Assembly (NCBI RefSeq): GCF_900110865.1
Contig: NZ_FOFD01000005.1
Location: forward strand, 277,294 to 341,293
Direction: 5' to 3'
Length of the DNA: 64,000 bases
Source: Natrinema salaciae
GTDB taxonomy: Archaea; Halobacteriota; Halobacteria; Halobacteriales; Natrialbaceae
The position numbers were made by a program, and so were the translations under genes. This document shows, one piece after another, positions 8,751 through 16,951 of the stretch. Under the pieces are notes generated by a model that searched no databases, was not told the DNA's origin, and was given only the letters and a program-made list of their open reading frames with translations. Numbering within the stretch: position 1 is the first letter of the stretch; each line of letters starts with the position of its first letter.

Positions 8751-8854
8751 CCCCGCTCCACTTTCACGCTGCGAGGATGACTTTATTGTAAACCAACCGA
8801 CCAAGCGTGTTCGCGTAAGAACAATACAGACCAGCGCGATAAGACTCACCCTGG

Positions 8855-8870
8855 AGTATATTCGTATACT
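8855..8870. terminator. Short perfect hairpin between convergent genes
   Basis: AGTATA-TTCG-TATACT, a perfect 6-bp inverted repeat around a TTCG loop, lies in the 150-base gap between the 3' ends of the MFS gene and the DsrE-like gene. A role in RNA 3' end formation is possible but archaeal termination normally relies on T-runs, which are absent here. Confidence 0.3.
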
Positions 8871-8901
8871 GATTCTGCAACGGGATCAGCCGTTCCGAAC
8901 G

Positions 8902-9258
8902 TCAGAATGTGATGACTTCGTAGCCGTCGTCGACGAGCGAACGGATACTGGAGTGCCCGTCGTGGTCGTCAAGCCGAACCACGCCGGAATCGTTCACTGC
9001 ATCATCGACACCGAACGCCCCGGAGCAGAAATCACACGCGGACGCATCATCTTTGACGGCCTGGTAGCGTTCGTGCTGGTCACTGTCCGGATCTTCGAGT
9101 TCGGGAATCCACTGCGTTCCAGCTCCGTCGAAAATGAGCTCCAGCTCGTCTCCGTCAGTCTCTGCGAACTCCTTCGCCGTCTCGAGAGCATTAACGAGGT
9201 AGCCGAGGTTCGCATGTCCTTCTGTTCCCGCCAGGATCACAACTGCTGTTTTTGTCAT
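8902..9258 (-). CDS. DsrE-like protein
   Basis: A 118-residue protein starting at MTKTAVVILAG. The opening beta-strand with a Thr/Glu-Gly turn, the helix ANLGYLVNALETAKEF, and ELELIFDGAG followed by a C-terminal DDGYEVITF fit the DsrE/DsrF small alpha/beta fold used in sulfur relay proteins. A CDFCSGAFG motif at about residue 85 supplies two cysteines and is common in the haloarchaeal branch. The partner is unknown; another DsrE/F-type protein lies at the window's right edge. The inner ATG at 9258 was chosen because residues before it are basic and unlike the family. Confidence 0.75.
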   Translation of the reverse strand: MTKTAVVILAGTEGHANLGYLVNALETAKEFAETDGDELELIFDGAGTQWIPELEDPDSDQHERYQAVKDDASACDFCSGAFGVDDAVNDSGVVRLDDHDGHSSIRSLVDDGYEVITF

Positions 9259-9449
9259 AGCATCCGCTAGTACAATTCCAGAGAATATAATCCGTCTGCG
9301 GCCGTGCAACGATGATACGCCTGCGAAGGTGGTTTATACACTCCGGTGCTGTTCGCTGAGATCAGCGGCAGCAAAATTCGCTCCGAGCAGCCGTCACAGG
9401 ATACACCCTCCAGTGGTGGGGCAACTGGTCACTCAGAAGCGACATCGGT

Positions 9450-9920
9450 TCAGACCCTCTCCGTATTGCCCTCTCGATCAGCGATGACGTACGCTTCGAG
9501 GCCATCGAGGACTTCCTCGAACGTCTTCCGGAAGCGAGATTCCATCATCAATTTCGCCATTACGGTCCCGAAGAATCCGTACTTTGGTTTGAACGTGGCG
9601 GCCATCGTGACCGCCGTCGCATCACCTCGTTCCTCAACACTGATTTGGACCCTATTTCGCTTCAGAGGCATACTGCCGACATCGATGAACTCCACAGTGT
9701 AATTCGATTCAGGACTGTATTCGATAATTTCCTCTTCGATACGGTCACCATCCTCGAATACACACTCGCGGGTCGCACCAACACCAGTCTCCGGACCGTC
9801 GATGATCTTCGACGTCGCAACGTGTGGATTGTACTCGGAGACGTGACCGAACTCATCGAGTGCAGTCCACACGTGTTTAGCTGGTACTGAAATTACCTTT
9901 TCAACACTCACATTGTGCAT
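9450..9920 (-). CDS. SRPBCC (START-like) family protein
   Basis: A 156-residue single-domain protein from MHNVSVEKVISVPAKHVW. The N-terminal 'V+...I.APAE.VW..L.D' strand-helix and the long C-terminal helix with FRKTFEEVLDGLEAYV are typical of the SRPBCC/polyketide-cyclase fold, a hydrophobic-ligand-binding barrel. Ligand and partner are unknown. The start at 9920 follows an AT-rich stretch and leaves the conserved N-terminus intact; a longer frame from 9968 is open. Confidence 0.8.
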   Translation of the reverse strand: MHNVSVEKVISVPAKHVWTALDEFGHVSEYNPHVATSKIIDGPETGVGATRECVFEDGDRIEEEIIEYSPESNYTVEFIDVGSMPLKRNRVQISVEERGDATAVTMAATFKPKYGFFGTVMAKLMMESRFRKTFEEVLDGLEAYVIADREGNTERV

Positions 9921-10078
9921 ATCTGAGTAGAGTAACCTCACCGGTATAGCGCTGTCTTGGTAGTGCAAAAAACAAACACAAGGAGTGGAGACAGAACCGC
10001 GACACTACTCACCCAACGTGGAAGACACTCTCTGCTGGGTGGTAATGCTGTGTGGGATATTTTAGTTCGTCCTTCGGG

Positions 10079-10306
10079 TCAGAGTTCGACGTCTGTTGCC
10101 GACTCGACCTCGAAGCGGGTCACCTCTGGCTCTCCCGCGAGTAATTCCGGTAGTTCAGCTGCGAACCGCTCGAAGTGATCGGACTCAGCGTGCGCTCCGA
10201 ACGCTGCTTCGTCCTCGTACTGTTCGAAGAACCGGAAGAGGTTCTCGTCGTCTACATCGGTCGCGACCCGGTACTCGACGATTCCGTCCTCCTTCCGTGA
10301 ACTATT
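10079..10306 (-). pseudogene. N-terminally truncated antibiotic-biosynthesis-monooxygenase (ABM) domain
   Basis: The frame from about 10306 to 10079 encodes KEDGIVEYRVATDVDD, FRFFEQYEDEAAFGAHAESD and a C-terminal PEVTRFEVESATDVEL, the second half of an ABM-type (ferredoxin-like) monooxygenase. The first 30 or so residues (IVLHATFPI... in relatives) are absent; upstream of the break the reading is unrelated and overlaps the start of another gene fragment on the plus strand. A short out-of-frame RDVLE just before the break hints at additional small deletions. Confidence 0.6.
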
Positions 10307-10325
10307 CGAGGACGTCGCGAATCCC

Positions 10326-10784
10326 CGTGTCGGTATTCGAGCGATCGACTGGTGACGGCTGGCAACTGACAACGGAGCTAACCGAGGGCGTCTACATCGA
10401 ATCAATGGCGGTGGCCGATGATACGGCTGTCCTGCGGACAGCAGACAGCGACGGGCTCGTAGATGTCTTTGAGCGCGAAGGCGGGGAATGGAGGCGCCGA
10501 CAGACGCTGTCTGCTACTGATCGGGATGATGGACGGATCGTCAGATCAATCGCGACTGATGGCGATACGTTGCTCGTCAGCGCACCGCACGCTCAGTTCG
10601 GCGACTCGGTCGGTGCGGTTTACAACCTTGATCAGCCGTCTAGTACAAACGATCCGCGAGGGATATATTTCAAGTGTCCGATACGTCCGAGCAGTTCGGC
10701 GATGCGATAGCGACCACGAACGGAACGACAATCGTCGCAGGCAGGTATTCCGAGGAGAGAGTTGTCTACATCTACGAGCAGTAA
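10326..10784 (+). pseudogene. C-terminal remnant of an FG-GAP/beta-propeller repeat protein
   Basis: Plus-strand codons read VFERSTGDGWQLTTEL, DVFEREGGEWRRRQTL and, after a frameshift near 10670, QFGDAIATTNGTTIVAG...VVYIYEQ before TAA at 10782-10784. These are tandem FG-GAP-like blades (V-F-E-R...W...L and FGDA/IA...G....VGA). Secreted haloarchaeal relatives have many more blades and an N-terminal signal, both lost here. The fragment abuts the truncated ABM domain head to head, so about 10306-10326 is a rearrangement junction. Confidence 0.6.
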
Positions 10785-11150
10785 CCTCCGGTCGCTCCCA
10801 GAAGGTGAATCTTCTGTATTCAGCAAACTCTGGATAATGTGTCTGAAAAGCGAGCGACCAGCGCATCGACATTCACTCCGAGTACTCGGAGCGGGTGTTA
10901 CGACGACACCACGGTGGCACCTTGCGGGTCTGTGCGCTATTCGTTGGGGCCACAGTGGCCCCCTCGATGGGGTACCACCGGTGGTCGTCCCACTGGAACC
11001 GCACAGGCCGTGCCGTCGGCCTGACTTCTGAGCTCGTTGCCTGTCGAGGGCGATCTCGCGACGTTCGGCGTCGCTCTCGGCCGCCTGATACCGCTTGTAC
11101 AGCTGGCGGATTTCGTCGTCGACTGATCCCGCAGGAGTATTTGATGTCAT
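10632..11150 (-). pseudogene. Short haloarchaeal ORF start fused to antisense sequence
   Basis: The first 45 codons (MTSNTPAGSVDDEIRQLYKRYQAAESDAERREI) have the composition of a genuine acidic helical protein and begin at an ATG that overlaps the stop of the upstream gene (ATGA), the usual sign of translational coupling. After about 11010 the frame becomes Arg/Cys/Pro-rich and runs antisense through the beta-propeller remnant to a stop at 10632, so the true C-terminus is probably lost. Family not recognised. Confidence 0.4.
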
Positions 11151-11377
11151 CTCTTTCGCAGCGTCCAAGTGAGTGTCTGCGAGCAGTCACCGGTCACGCA
11201 GACGATCTCGAGTGTGTCGACAGCATTGGCAGGCCCGATGTCGTACTCGACGAGGCGGTTCGCTGCGAGCTGCCACGCTTGCTCAGCGAGTTTGGGATCA
11301 GCGTTCTCATAGTGAACACTGAACTCGGTCAGTGCAACTGCGACGAGGAGATCCTCCTGTCGATCGGTGGGAGACAT
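11147..11377 (-). CDS. Small conserved haloarchaeal protein
   Basis: A 76-residue acidic helical protein (LLVAVALTEFSVHYENADPKLAEQAWQLAANRL). Related short proteins are frequent on haloarchaeal plasmids, and a decayed relative with DPEFVDRAWQLAVDRLVD sits at 27620-27760 on the plus strand. Function is unknown. It overlaps the next gene by 4 bases (ATGA). The ATG at 11377 is the only good start. Confidence 0.6.
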   Translation of the reverse strand: MSPTDRQEDLLVAVALTEFSVHYENADPKLAEQAWQLAANRLVEYDIGPANAVDTLEIVCVTGDCSQTLTWTLRKR

Positions 11378-11451
11378 CGCCGATGTTGGGTGCGGCTTCT
11401 CTGATAAACTGCAGGACCATCATTGCTTGATTGCAGCATTTGTAGAAGGTA

Positions 11452-11477
11452 CCCCCGTCTTTAGGTGCGGGAGGGGG
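11452..11477. repeat. Solo IS200/IS605-type end hairpin
   Basis: CCCCCG-TCTTTAGGTG-CGGGAGGGGG resembles the hairpins at the right ends of haloarchaeal IS200/IS605 elements (GGC-TTTA-G...). No transposase sequence adjoins it. The surrounding 11378-11567 shows no gene. Confidence 0.4.
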
Positions 11478-11567
11478 TCAATCCATGCATTGTGCAGTGG
11501 ACTGAGCTCGCGTCCCTTGCACCCTTCTGAGGAGAGATAGCACCTCGAATGAGCGAGCACTTCTCTC

Positions 11568-12128
11568 TTATCGAACGAATGTTCCATCCGGACCAAGAAC
11601 AAGCCCGGTTCGAATCTCGAGATCGACACGGCGAAGATGCTTACAGCCACTCTTTGGCTGGCGCCGTTCGAAATCTGTGCAGCTACAGGTCTCTGCCTCG
11701 ATGTCTATTTCGTATGTGTTCCCGCTCTCACTATCAACTTCGTAGATCGACCCCGCCGTGGTGAAGCAAACATCCATCTGCTCGCTCAATGCACGGCGTG
11801 TTCGGGCGTTATCGATCGAGTAGCCACCTGCCTCGAGCGGGGTTGGTGGTGCTGGCGTCTCGCATTGGTCTCGAAACTCGTCGCGACGGTTTCGTTCCTG
11901 GCCGCAGTTCCGACAGCGCCAGTAGCGCGTTCGGTACTCGTAACAGTTAGTCAGGTCGATATCGTAGGGTGTTGGTTCCGTGCCTGGTAGCCACTCGTCG
12001 ATCGCGATGAGTTCATGCCTGTTTAGTCGAGCAGTGTCTCCGGAATAGCGTTGCTCCCGGTCACTGGTATCGCTGTAATCGTGTTGCTCGTAGTGCTGTT
12101 CTCGGTCGATCGGCTGATCTGTACTCAT
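11568..12128 (-). CDS. SWIM zinc-finger protein
   Basis: A 186-residue protein. Near the C-terminus CSCTDFERRQPKSGCKH (about residues 150-166) matches the SWIM pattern CxC-x(n)-CxH, and a second cluster C-R-N-C...C at about residues 70-86 could bind another metal. The N-terminus is rich in Asp/Tyr/Arg/Gln repeats and looks unstructured. SWIM proteins of this type are common near mobile elements in haloarchaea and probably bind DNA or protein; the role here is not known. Probably the first gene of a short minus-strand run with 11147-11377. Confidence 0.75.
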   Translation of the reverse strand: MSTDQPIDREQHYEQHDYSDTSDREQRYSGDTARLNRHELIAIDEWLPGTEPTPYDIDLTNCYEYRTRYWRCRNCGQERNRRDEFRDQCETPAPPTPLEAGGYSIDNARTRRALSEQMDVCFTTAGSIYEVDSESGNTYEIDIEAETCSCTDFERRQPKSGCKHLRRVDLEIRTGLVLGPDGTFVR

Positions 12129-12399
12129 AGGGAATCTCGAGGCACAGATGAGAGCGCCTCACCTGTCAGGCGCGAAAAAACACCATGTAGACTGTCACGT
12201 TAGTGGGGAGACGCTCCGGATTGGCATGTGATATTACGAGGCTCGCAGCGGCGGTCGCGGGGCGTTGAGCGGCCGAGGGATTTCGAAACCTGTACGATCT
12301 CTCGCTGATTAGGAGCCCGTCAGCCGGCGGCGGCGCGGAAGTTGTTTGGGCTTCTCCCCTCGCCGTAGTTTCTTATTCGTTGAGGAGCACTATCCGATA

Positions 12400-12972
12400 A
12401 TGACTGATGAGTTGACGGACCGCGAGTACGAGGATTGTTGGAGTGACTCTGTCGAGACCATTGCGTTGGAATTTGAGGTTCCTCGAGCCACTGCAGCCTC
12501 TTGGGAACGGAATATTGGTGATGTAGGGGCCCTCCAGGAGTCGCTTGGGAGGTACGGCCCCGATAACTATCTTGAGCTACTCCGTCGACGACGACGAGAG
12601 TGGCTTCCCCGCGAGCGAGAGAAACGCGAGGAGGAGTGGGTGGACTCCCTCAAGCGGTGGTGTACGAGGAAAGCCGATGGCGTCTATCTAGTCCATGAGT
12701 CGGAAAGGGAGGACTTCCGGAGTGAACACAGGGCTGTAGGGATGCAGTCTATGAGTCTGGGTTCTGAGTGGCGAGCTGTCGCTCTGACGGATGGTTCAAC
12801 GAAACGCCGTGAAGTTGGTGCGGTCAGTGGAATGACACGGACCGAGGAGATGGCGGCACTTCGGGAGGAATTGGAGCGGAAGGAGGAACGGGTGAAGTAT
12901 GATCTGCGGCGAGTTGATTCCGAATGGATCGGCTTGACGGGAGAACTTAGGAGGGTCGAGAAGTTCGTCTAA
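12400..12972 (+). CDS. Charged protein of unknown function
   Basis: About 190 residues from MTDELTDREYEDCWSDSVE, rich in Arg/Glu with predicted coiled-coil segments at about 60-80 and 155-175. The N-terminal 45 residues (TIALEFEVPRATAASWERN) could be an HTH. I do not recognise a family. The ATG at 12400 is preferred over 12346 since the extra 18 residues are unlike haloarchaeal protein. A competing minus-strand frame (12796-13020) starting MRDQYTDREVDFFVDTLDELL overlaps the 3' end, so strand choice there is not secure. 12129-12399 shows no gene. Confidence 0.5.
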   Translation: MTDELTDREYEDCWSDSVETIALEFEVPRATAASWERNIGDVGALQESLGRYGPDNYLELLRRRRREWLPREREKREEEWVDSLKRWCTRKADGVYLVHESEREDFRSEHRAVGMQSMSLGSEWRAVALTDGSTKRREVGAVSGMTRTEEMAALREELERKEERVKYDLRRVDSEWIGLTGELRRVEKFV

Positions 12973-13111
12973 CGTATCGACGAAGAAGTCAACTTCTCGG
13001 TCGGTATACTGGTCTCGCATCGGCTCAACTACCTCACGCCACCGGACGCCGATTAGAAATCAAAGCCCGCCACGGACCAGGCCGGAGCGGAGGTTGACGA
13101 TCGGGGATCCG

Positions 13112-13642
13112 TCACGGACGCGGCGTCGCGTCCGGGCCGTACTCCACGTCCCAGTTGTCGAAGAGCGCTCGGAACTCCTCGCGCCTGCGTTCGATCTCTT
13201 CGTCAGTGAACTCCTCTTCCGCTTTCGTAAGTTCCTCGTCGTAGGTGAGTTCGACGGTCGCATAGACGCCATCGCTCTCAATGATCCAACTTGGCAGACA
13301 ATCGCTCATTATGGTAAAATAGTACTCGTACCCCTGGGCACCCATACACGCTGCGTTGTATCCCTTGTCGGTTATTTTTTCGAACGTCGTCTCAAATTCG
13401 GCCACAGACCGAGTCGGACCGACGTCGACGCTCGTCCCGGTTGGGGAACGGGAGAATGAAACGTCAAACGTCACGTACGACCATCGATACCGAGCGTCGA
13501 ACGGGAGACACGGGTGCCCACAGTGCATCAGTACGATGTTGGGATACGGCTCGTCACTAGGGTCGTACATTCGACACTCGATCCACGACTGGAGAATCTC
13601 GAATTCGTCGACGATAAACGGTCTCGCCTCGATGTTGCCCAT
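13112..13642 (-). CDS. Acidic protein of unknown function (possible immunity-type protein)
   Basis: A 176-residue acidic, non-membrane protein beginning MGNIEARPFIVDEFEIL and ending in a charged helix (EEEFTDEEIERRREEFRALFDNWD). Aromatic-rich strands such as RYRWSYVTFDVSFS and GAQGYEYYFTIMSDCL suggest an alpha+beta fold. No family recognised. Its neighbourhood of short acidic proteins, a toxin-immunity pair and truncated genes resembles an immunity island, so an orphan immunity role is a guess from context only. Confidence 0.6.
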   Translation of the reverse strand: MGNIEARPFIVDEFEILQSWIECRMYDPSDEPYPNIVLMHCGHPCLPFDARYRWSYVTFDVSFSRSPTGTSVDVGPTRSVAEFETTFEKITDKGYNAACMGAQGYEYYFTIMSDCLPSWIIESDGVYATVELTYDEELTKAEEEFTDEEIERRREEFRALFDNWDVEYGPDATPRP

Positions 13643-13716
13643 ATAGTGCGATCAATCAGACCGCTTTTAGAGGCCCTGTTCATGCGGAAAAGAACGCATC
13701 GGACAAAAGAGCAAGC

Positions 13717-13795
13717 GGCGTCCTTAGCCCGCGAGGGGTGGGCCAGCCGCGGCGGCAGAGACCGACTGCGCGGGCGGCCGGAGCCGCGGGACGCC
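13717..13795. other. Long GC-rich imperfect hairpin
   Basis: GGCGTCC at 13717-13723 pairs with GGACGCC at 13789-13795, and inside it GCCCGCG (13726-13732) pairs with CGCGGGC (13769-13775), around further self-complementary CCGCGG. It sits between the 5' end of one minus-strand gene and the 3' end of the broken MBL gene. It could be a structured RNA, a terminator-like element or the scar of a mobile hairpin. Confidence 0.45.
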
Positions 13796-13806
13796 ATTCG
13801 CGCTCT

Positions 13807-14664
13807 CCACCCAATCGCCCGGATCCGTTGACTGGCCTCGTCGTACTCCACCGACAGTTCCTCGTCCTGGACCACGAACGTGATTGCCCCGCCGGACTGG
13901 TGCTCGCTTGTGATATAGAAGTTGGGCGTGTCGCTGACTTCGTCGACGTTGGTCACCGCCTCTGTGGTCGGATGCTGCTTCGAGTAGTTTGCTGGTACGA
14001 CAACATGCTCCGGCGGACCCATACCGCTGATCCAGCCGGGACTGCTCATATTCGGCTACTCAGTAGTCGATGCGGCGCCGTGGTGTTGGAGCGTGAGAAC
14101 GTCTACGTCGCCATCCGCCTTCACGTTGGACGGGTCACGAGCGTCGCTCGCGATGTGGAAGCGTTTCTCCTGAGCCTCAACGGTCAGGGCAACCGATTCG
14201 GCGTCCACATCACTCCCGACGGGCGCGTCAGGGTGGACGACCTGGACGTCGACGCTCGACCCAGGCTCGAGTGAATCGCCATCACCTGATGTGACGCTTG
14301 AGTGGAACTCCAGCTCGCCGGCCGTGTCGGCCTCCTCCAACGCTCTCTCGAGGTTACGCGCGGTCTTAGAGTCGGCCTTCGCGTTCCAGTAGACTTCCTC
14401 TACGTCGAAGTCCTCGAGCAGATACTCCCCGTACGAGACGTGGTCCTCGTGACCGTGCGTCAGGACGAGTTTGTCAATGGTGTTAACGCCGTTCTCCTCG
14501 AGTTGCTTCTTCAGTGAGCCGTCGTAGCTTATCTTGGAGGTCGACGTCGACCCGGCGTCGACGAGCAGGTTGCCGTCCGGCGACTGGACCAAAACGCTCT
14601 GGCCCTTCCCGACATCCAGGTAGGACACCTCGACGCGGCCGGCGTCCGGATCGTCGCTCAGCAT
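13807..14664 (-). pseudogene. MBL-fold hydrolase (ComEC/Rec2 C-terminal-like) with in-frame amber stop
   Basis: The minus strand reads VSYLDVGKGQSVLVQSPDG, LLVDAG, then the zinc motif THGHEDH (residues 69-75) and LTLQHHGAASTTE, typical of the extracellular metallo-beta-lactamase domain related to the ComEC C-terminus. A TAG at 14053-14055 interrupts the frame, after which the same frame continues with SPGWISGMGPPEHVVVPANY, the expected next strands. The start at 14664 lacks the signal peptide normal for the family and coincides with a junction to unrelated sequence. The C-terminal end is estimated; the open frame runs on to 13528 through the GC-rich hairpin. Confidence 0.65.
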
Positions 14665-14999
14665 CCTATCTTCTTAATGGTAATGCAGATACCGGCGCAG
14701 CTGAACTGAGTCTGTTCGTGAGAAACCACGATGATGGTGCGATTAATTCGAAGACGATCGACACGCCAGTATCAGGTAGTTATGGAAAGCGCAAAAGATA
14801 CAAGGACTTCACTTTGCGCTCTGACAAAATTTATGATATAGGTGTGGAATTGCGTACAAGAGCAAGCGCTTCAGGATCAGCAAACTCCACGGATTACTAT
14901 AATGACTATTCGTCAATGGGTAAGGACCTACGGCGTGTCAGAGTCAGAAACGAAGGATGGGAAAACGATGGTAACCTCATGTTCAGATACATAGGATAG
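14665..14999 (+). pseudogene. C-terminal remnant of an exported-type protein of unknown family
   Basis: From about 14665 a plus-strand frame without a start encodes about 110 residues (AELSLFVRNHDDGAINSKTI, then YGKRKRYKDFTLRSDKIYDI) rich in Ser/Asn/Tyr and ending at TAG 14997-14999. Upstream of 14665 the same frame is only the antisense of the MBL gene. Base composition is more A+T-rich than its left neighbour. I read this as the surviving 3' end of a gene cut at the 14665 junction. 15000-15207 holds no gene. Confidence 0.45.
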
Positions 15000-15207
15000 T
15001 TGGATCGGTGGTCGGATTGTGGGCCAGACCGCAAGCCTACAGAGTTGAATCAGCAATATCGATGCAGTCCTAGCAAGGTCAAAGGAACGAACGTCAATTG
15101 GAAGTATATCGACGCACGCAGGAAGAGCCGCTCCCAATTGCTTGTTCCTCAAACTCACTGCGATACTATCTAAAGAAATAGTCCGAAAATATCTAAATAT
15201 GATATAT

Positions 15208-15975
15208 TTAGATTAGGTCAGGTAGAAGAAAATCACGCAGAGAGTCTTCTATTTCTACATCATTTGGGTCAATATCAACATCATTTGTAAGGAGGAGGTT
15301 GCTGGAGCCCTCTACTGAAACGAATTGAGTTGGTGCATCAGGATTCGTCCCTCGCTTGTCATGGTGATTGGAGAGGATCTTTTCAAGCCCATGGCTGAAC
15401 TGAGACGAATCTTCTTCAATTAATCCAGCAAGGGCTAACTGCAATCCATCGTACTTTAGGTATTCATGATCAATGTCAGAGAGTTTCTTGTTCCAGGAGA
15501 TAGCTTGAGATTCATTTCCATCAATATACGCTGCTAATGCTAATGCATGATAGAGAACATGCGAAAAGTCAGAATGGTTCTCAAGAATCCATTCTTGATC
15601 GAGGTCATAGGTATGTGAGATCGCATCATCAATATACGCATCTTGCTGGGATAGAATTGCTGCATAAAGTGCATCAGAGCATTGAGTTGGCTGATGCCAT
15701 TGATAGGAATCCTCAATGCTGTCTTCGTATTCATCTACGAGCTCGATGATTTTCACTGAGTGGTTTGCTGCGCGGCCAAACCAAGACAATGCTTCATCGG
15801 AGTTTCCAAGGAGACTTTCGCAGATACCAACACCAAGAGCACTGTCTGCTATCCTTCCTTCTACAAAGGGAAGTGCGTCAGTAACCACTTCTCCCTTTTC
15901 CATGCGATTGTGATTCTTCTCATAGGCCTCTAACTGACTCTCCCGTTGATTTCGAATTGTTTCTTCAGTACTCAT
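15208..15975 (-). CDS. Imm49-like immunity protein
   Basis: A 255-residue acidic, all-helical protein resembling the Imm49 immunity family found in bacterial and haloarchaeal polymorphic-toxin loci (N-terminal RESQLEAYEKNHNRMEKGEV, DSALGVGICESLLGNSDEAL, DALYAAILSQQDAYIDDA). It should neutralise the toxin encoded just upstream. Its ATG overlaps the toxin stop by 4 bases (ATGA), so the two are translationally coupled and made together. The coding sequence is clearly A+T-richer than the surrounding genes, a sign of transfer as a cassette. The family call is from pattern recall, not a search. Confidence 0.6.
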   Translation of the reverse strand: MSTEETIRNQRESQLEAYEKNHNRMEKGEVVTDALPFVEGRIADSALGVGICESLLGNSDEALSWFGRAANHSVKIIELVDEYEDSIEDSYQWHQPTQCSDALYAAILSQQDAYIDDAISHTYDLDQEWILENHSDFSHVLYHALALAAYIDGNESQAISWNKKLSDIDHEYLKYDGLQLALAGLIEEDSSQFSHGLEKILSNHHDKRGTNPDAPTQFVSVEGSSNLLLTNDVDIDPNDVEIEDSLRDFLLPDLI

Positions 15976-16838
15976 CGCTGTTCACCGATCTTAATTAGTC
16001 TAACCTCATCAATTCCTAGTTCGTTAATACTCTTTGTAACTGTCTTCCCATCCTTGGGACGGTTCTGAATGACAGTTATTTCTCTCCTGACGTCCCCAGT
16101 TGCTCTGGCATCTTCAATTGCTTCTCTTGTGGATTTATCTATTCCTCTCTCTTCAGACAGAACATTTCTAATCCACTGATCGGACATCTGAGTCACATCT
16201 CCATCCTTTGTTTTCCCTAAATTCCTCTTTCCGAAGTTCCCGTCATCACTTAGGAATTTCACCTCGTCAATAATAAGGTCGCCCTCTGGATCCTTATACA
16301 CAAGGTCCGGACCATTATCGTTCACTGTACCGGGATCATACCCTTTGTAGATGTAATCATCGACCTTCTCACCCTCATCAATCTTACTCGCGATCTCGGT
16401 TCGAATGTTGGTTTCAGCGATTTTCTCACCAGCTGCACCTTTACTTAGGTCAGTTACTTTATGGTAATTCAGATAGTCAGCACCGTTATCAATATATCGA
16501 GCGTCCACTGCAACGTCATACTGGCTACCAGTAATACGCGCGGTCCGCTCGCAACCGATGTCCGAGAGACTCTCGGCAGCGACTTCGCGGACTTTCCTGG
16601 GCTGGTCGAAACAGTACCCCAGCAACACGTCGACGGCCGCATCGGTTCGTTCCTCATCGAGGATGCCGACCGATCGAATGCCGTACAGGACGCCATCTCG
16701 GTCCAAGGCGTCTTCGGCCGAGAGCAACTCCCGCAACGCCTCGAATTCGGCATCGCCCGCCGTCCCGTCCTTGAAGGAGGCTACCAATTCTTTTACTCTC
16801 TCCGTTGTCTCAGTGGTCTCGAAAAGATCGTCCGACAT
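15972..16838 (-). CDS. Polymorphic-toxin-like protein with PD-(D/E)XK-type nuclease C-terminus
   Basis: A 288-residue protein from MSDDLFETTETTERVKEL. Residues about 1-105 are GC-rich-coded helical repeats resembling HEAT units (AVDVLLGYCFDQPRKVREVAAESL). Residues about 130-288 are A+T-rich-coded and contain a helix Glu (AAGEKIAE), then GPDLVY and LIIDEVKF, the E...D...ExK arrangement of restriction-endonuclease-fold nucleases. Toxins of polymorphic systems carry such C-terminal nucleases after a variable N-terminus. No signal peptide or secretion domain is seen, so delivery is unclear. The start at 16838 is preferred over 16979 because the extra residues are basic and overlap the divergent gene. 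Confidence 0.6.
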   Translation of the reverse strand: MSDDLFETTETTERVKELVASFKDGTAGDAEFEALRELLSAEDALDRDGVLYGIRSVGILDEERTDAAVDVLLGYCFDQPRKVREVAAESLSDIGCERTARITGSQYDVAVDARYIDNGADYLNYHKVTDLSKGAAGEKIAETNIRTEIASKIDEGEKVDDYIYKGYDPGTVNDNGPDLVYKDPEGDLIIDEVKFLSDDGNFGKRNLGKTKDGDVTQMSDQWIRNVLSEERGIDKSTREAIEDARATGDVRREITVIQNRPKDGKTVTKSINELGIDEVRLIKIGEQR

Positions 16839-16951
16839 GTCTCTTGATCGAAACAGATCACTCACTGTAATGTATCTCTGGATTCGACACGACGGCCCGG
16901 TCCCACCCACGACCAGTGTGATTATATTCAGCAGCATCGTACTGAAGCCAA

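Noticed and set aside
12796..13020. A minus-strand ORF starting MRDQYTDREVDFFVDTLDEL
   Set aside because: The first 35 residues look real but the rest does not, and it overlaps a longer plus-strand ORF; kept only as a caveat.
13660..13830. A tRNA- or RNase P-like RNA at the GC-rich hairpin
   Set aside because: No T-loop, anticodon arm or conserved P4-type sequence seen; left as an unexplained structured element.
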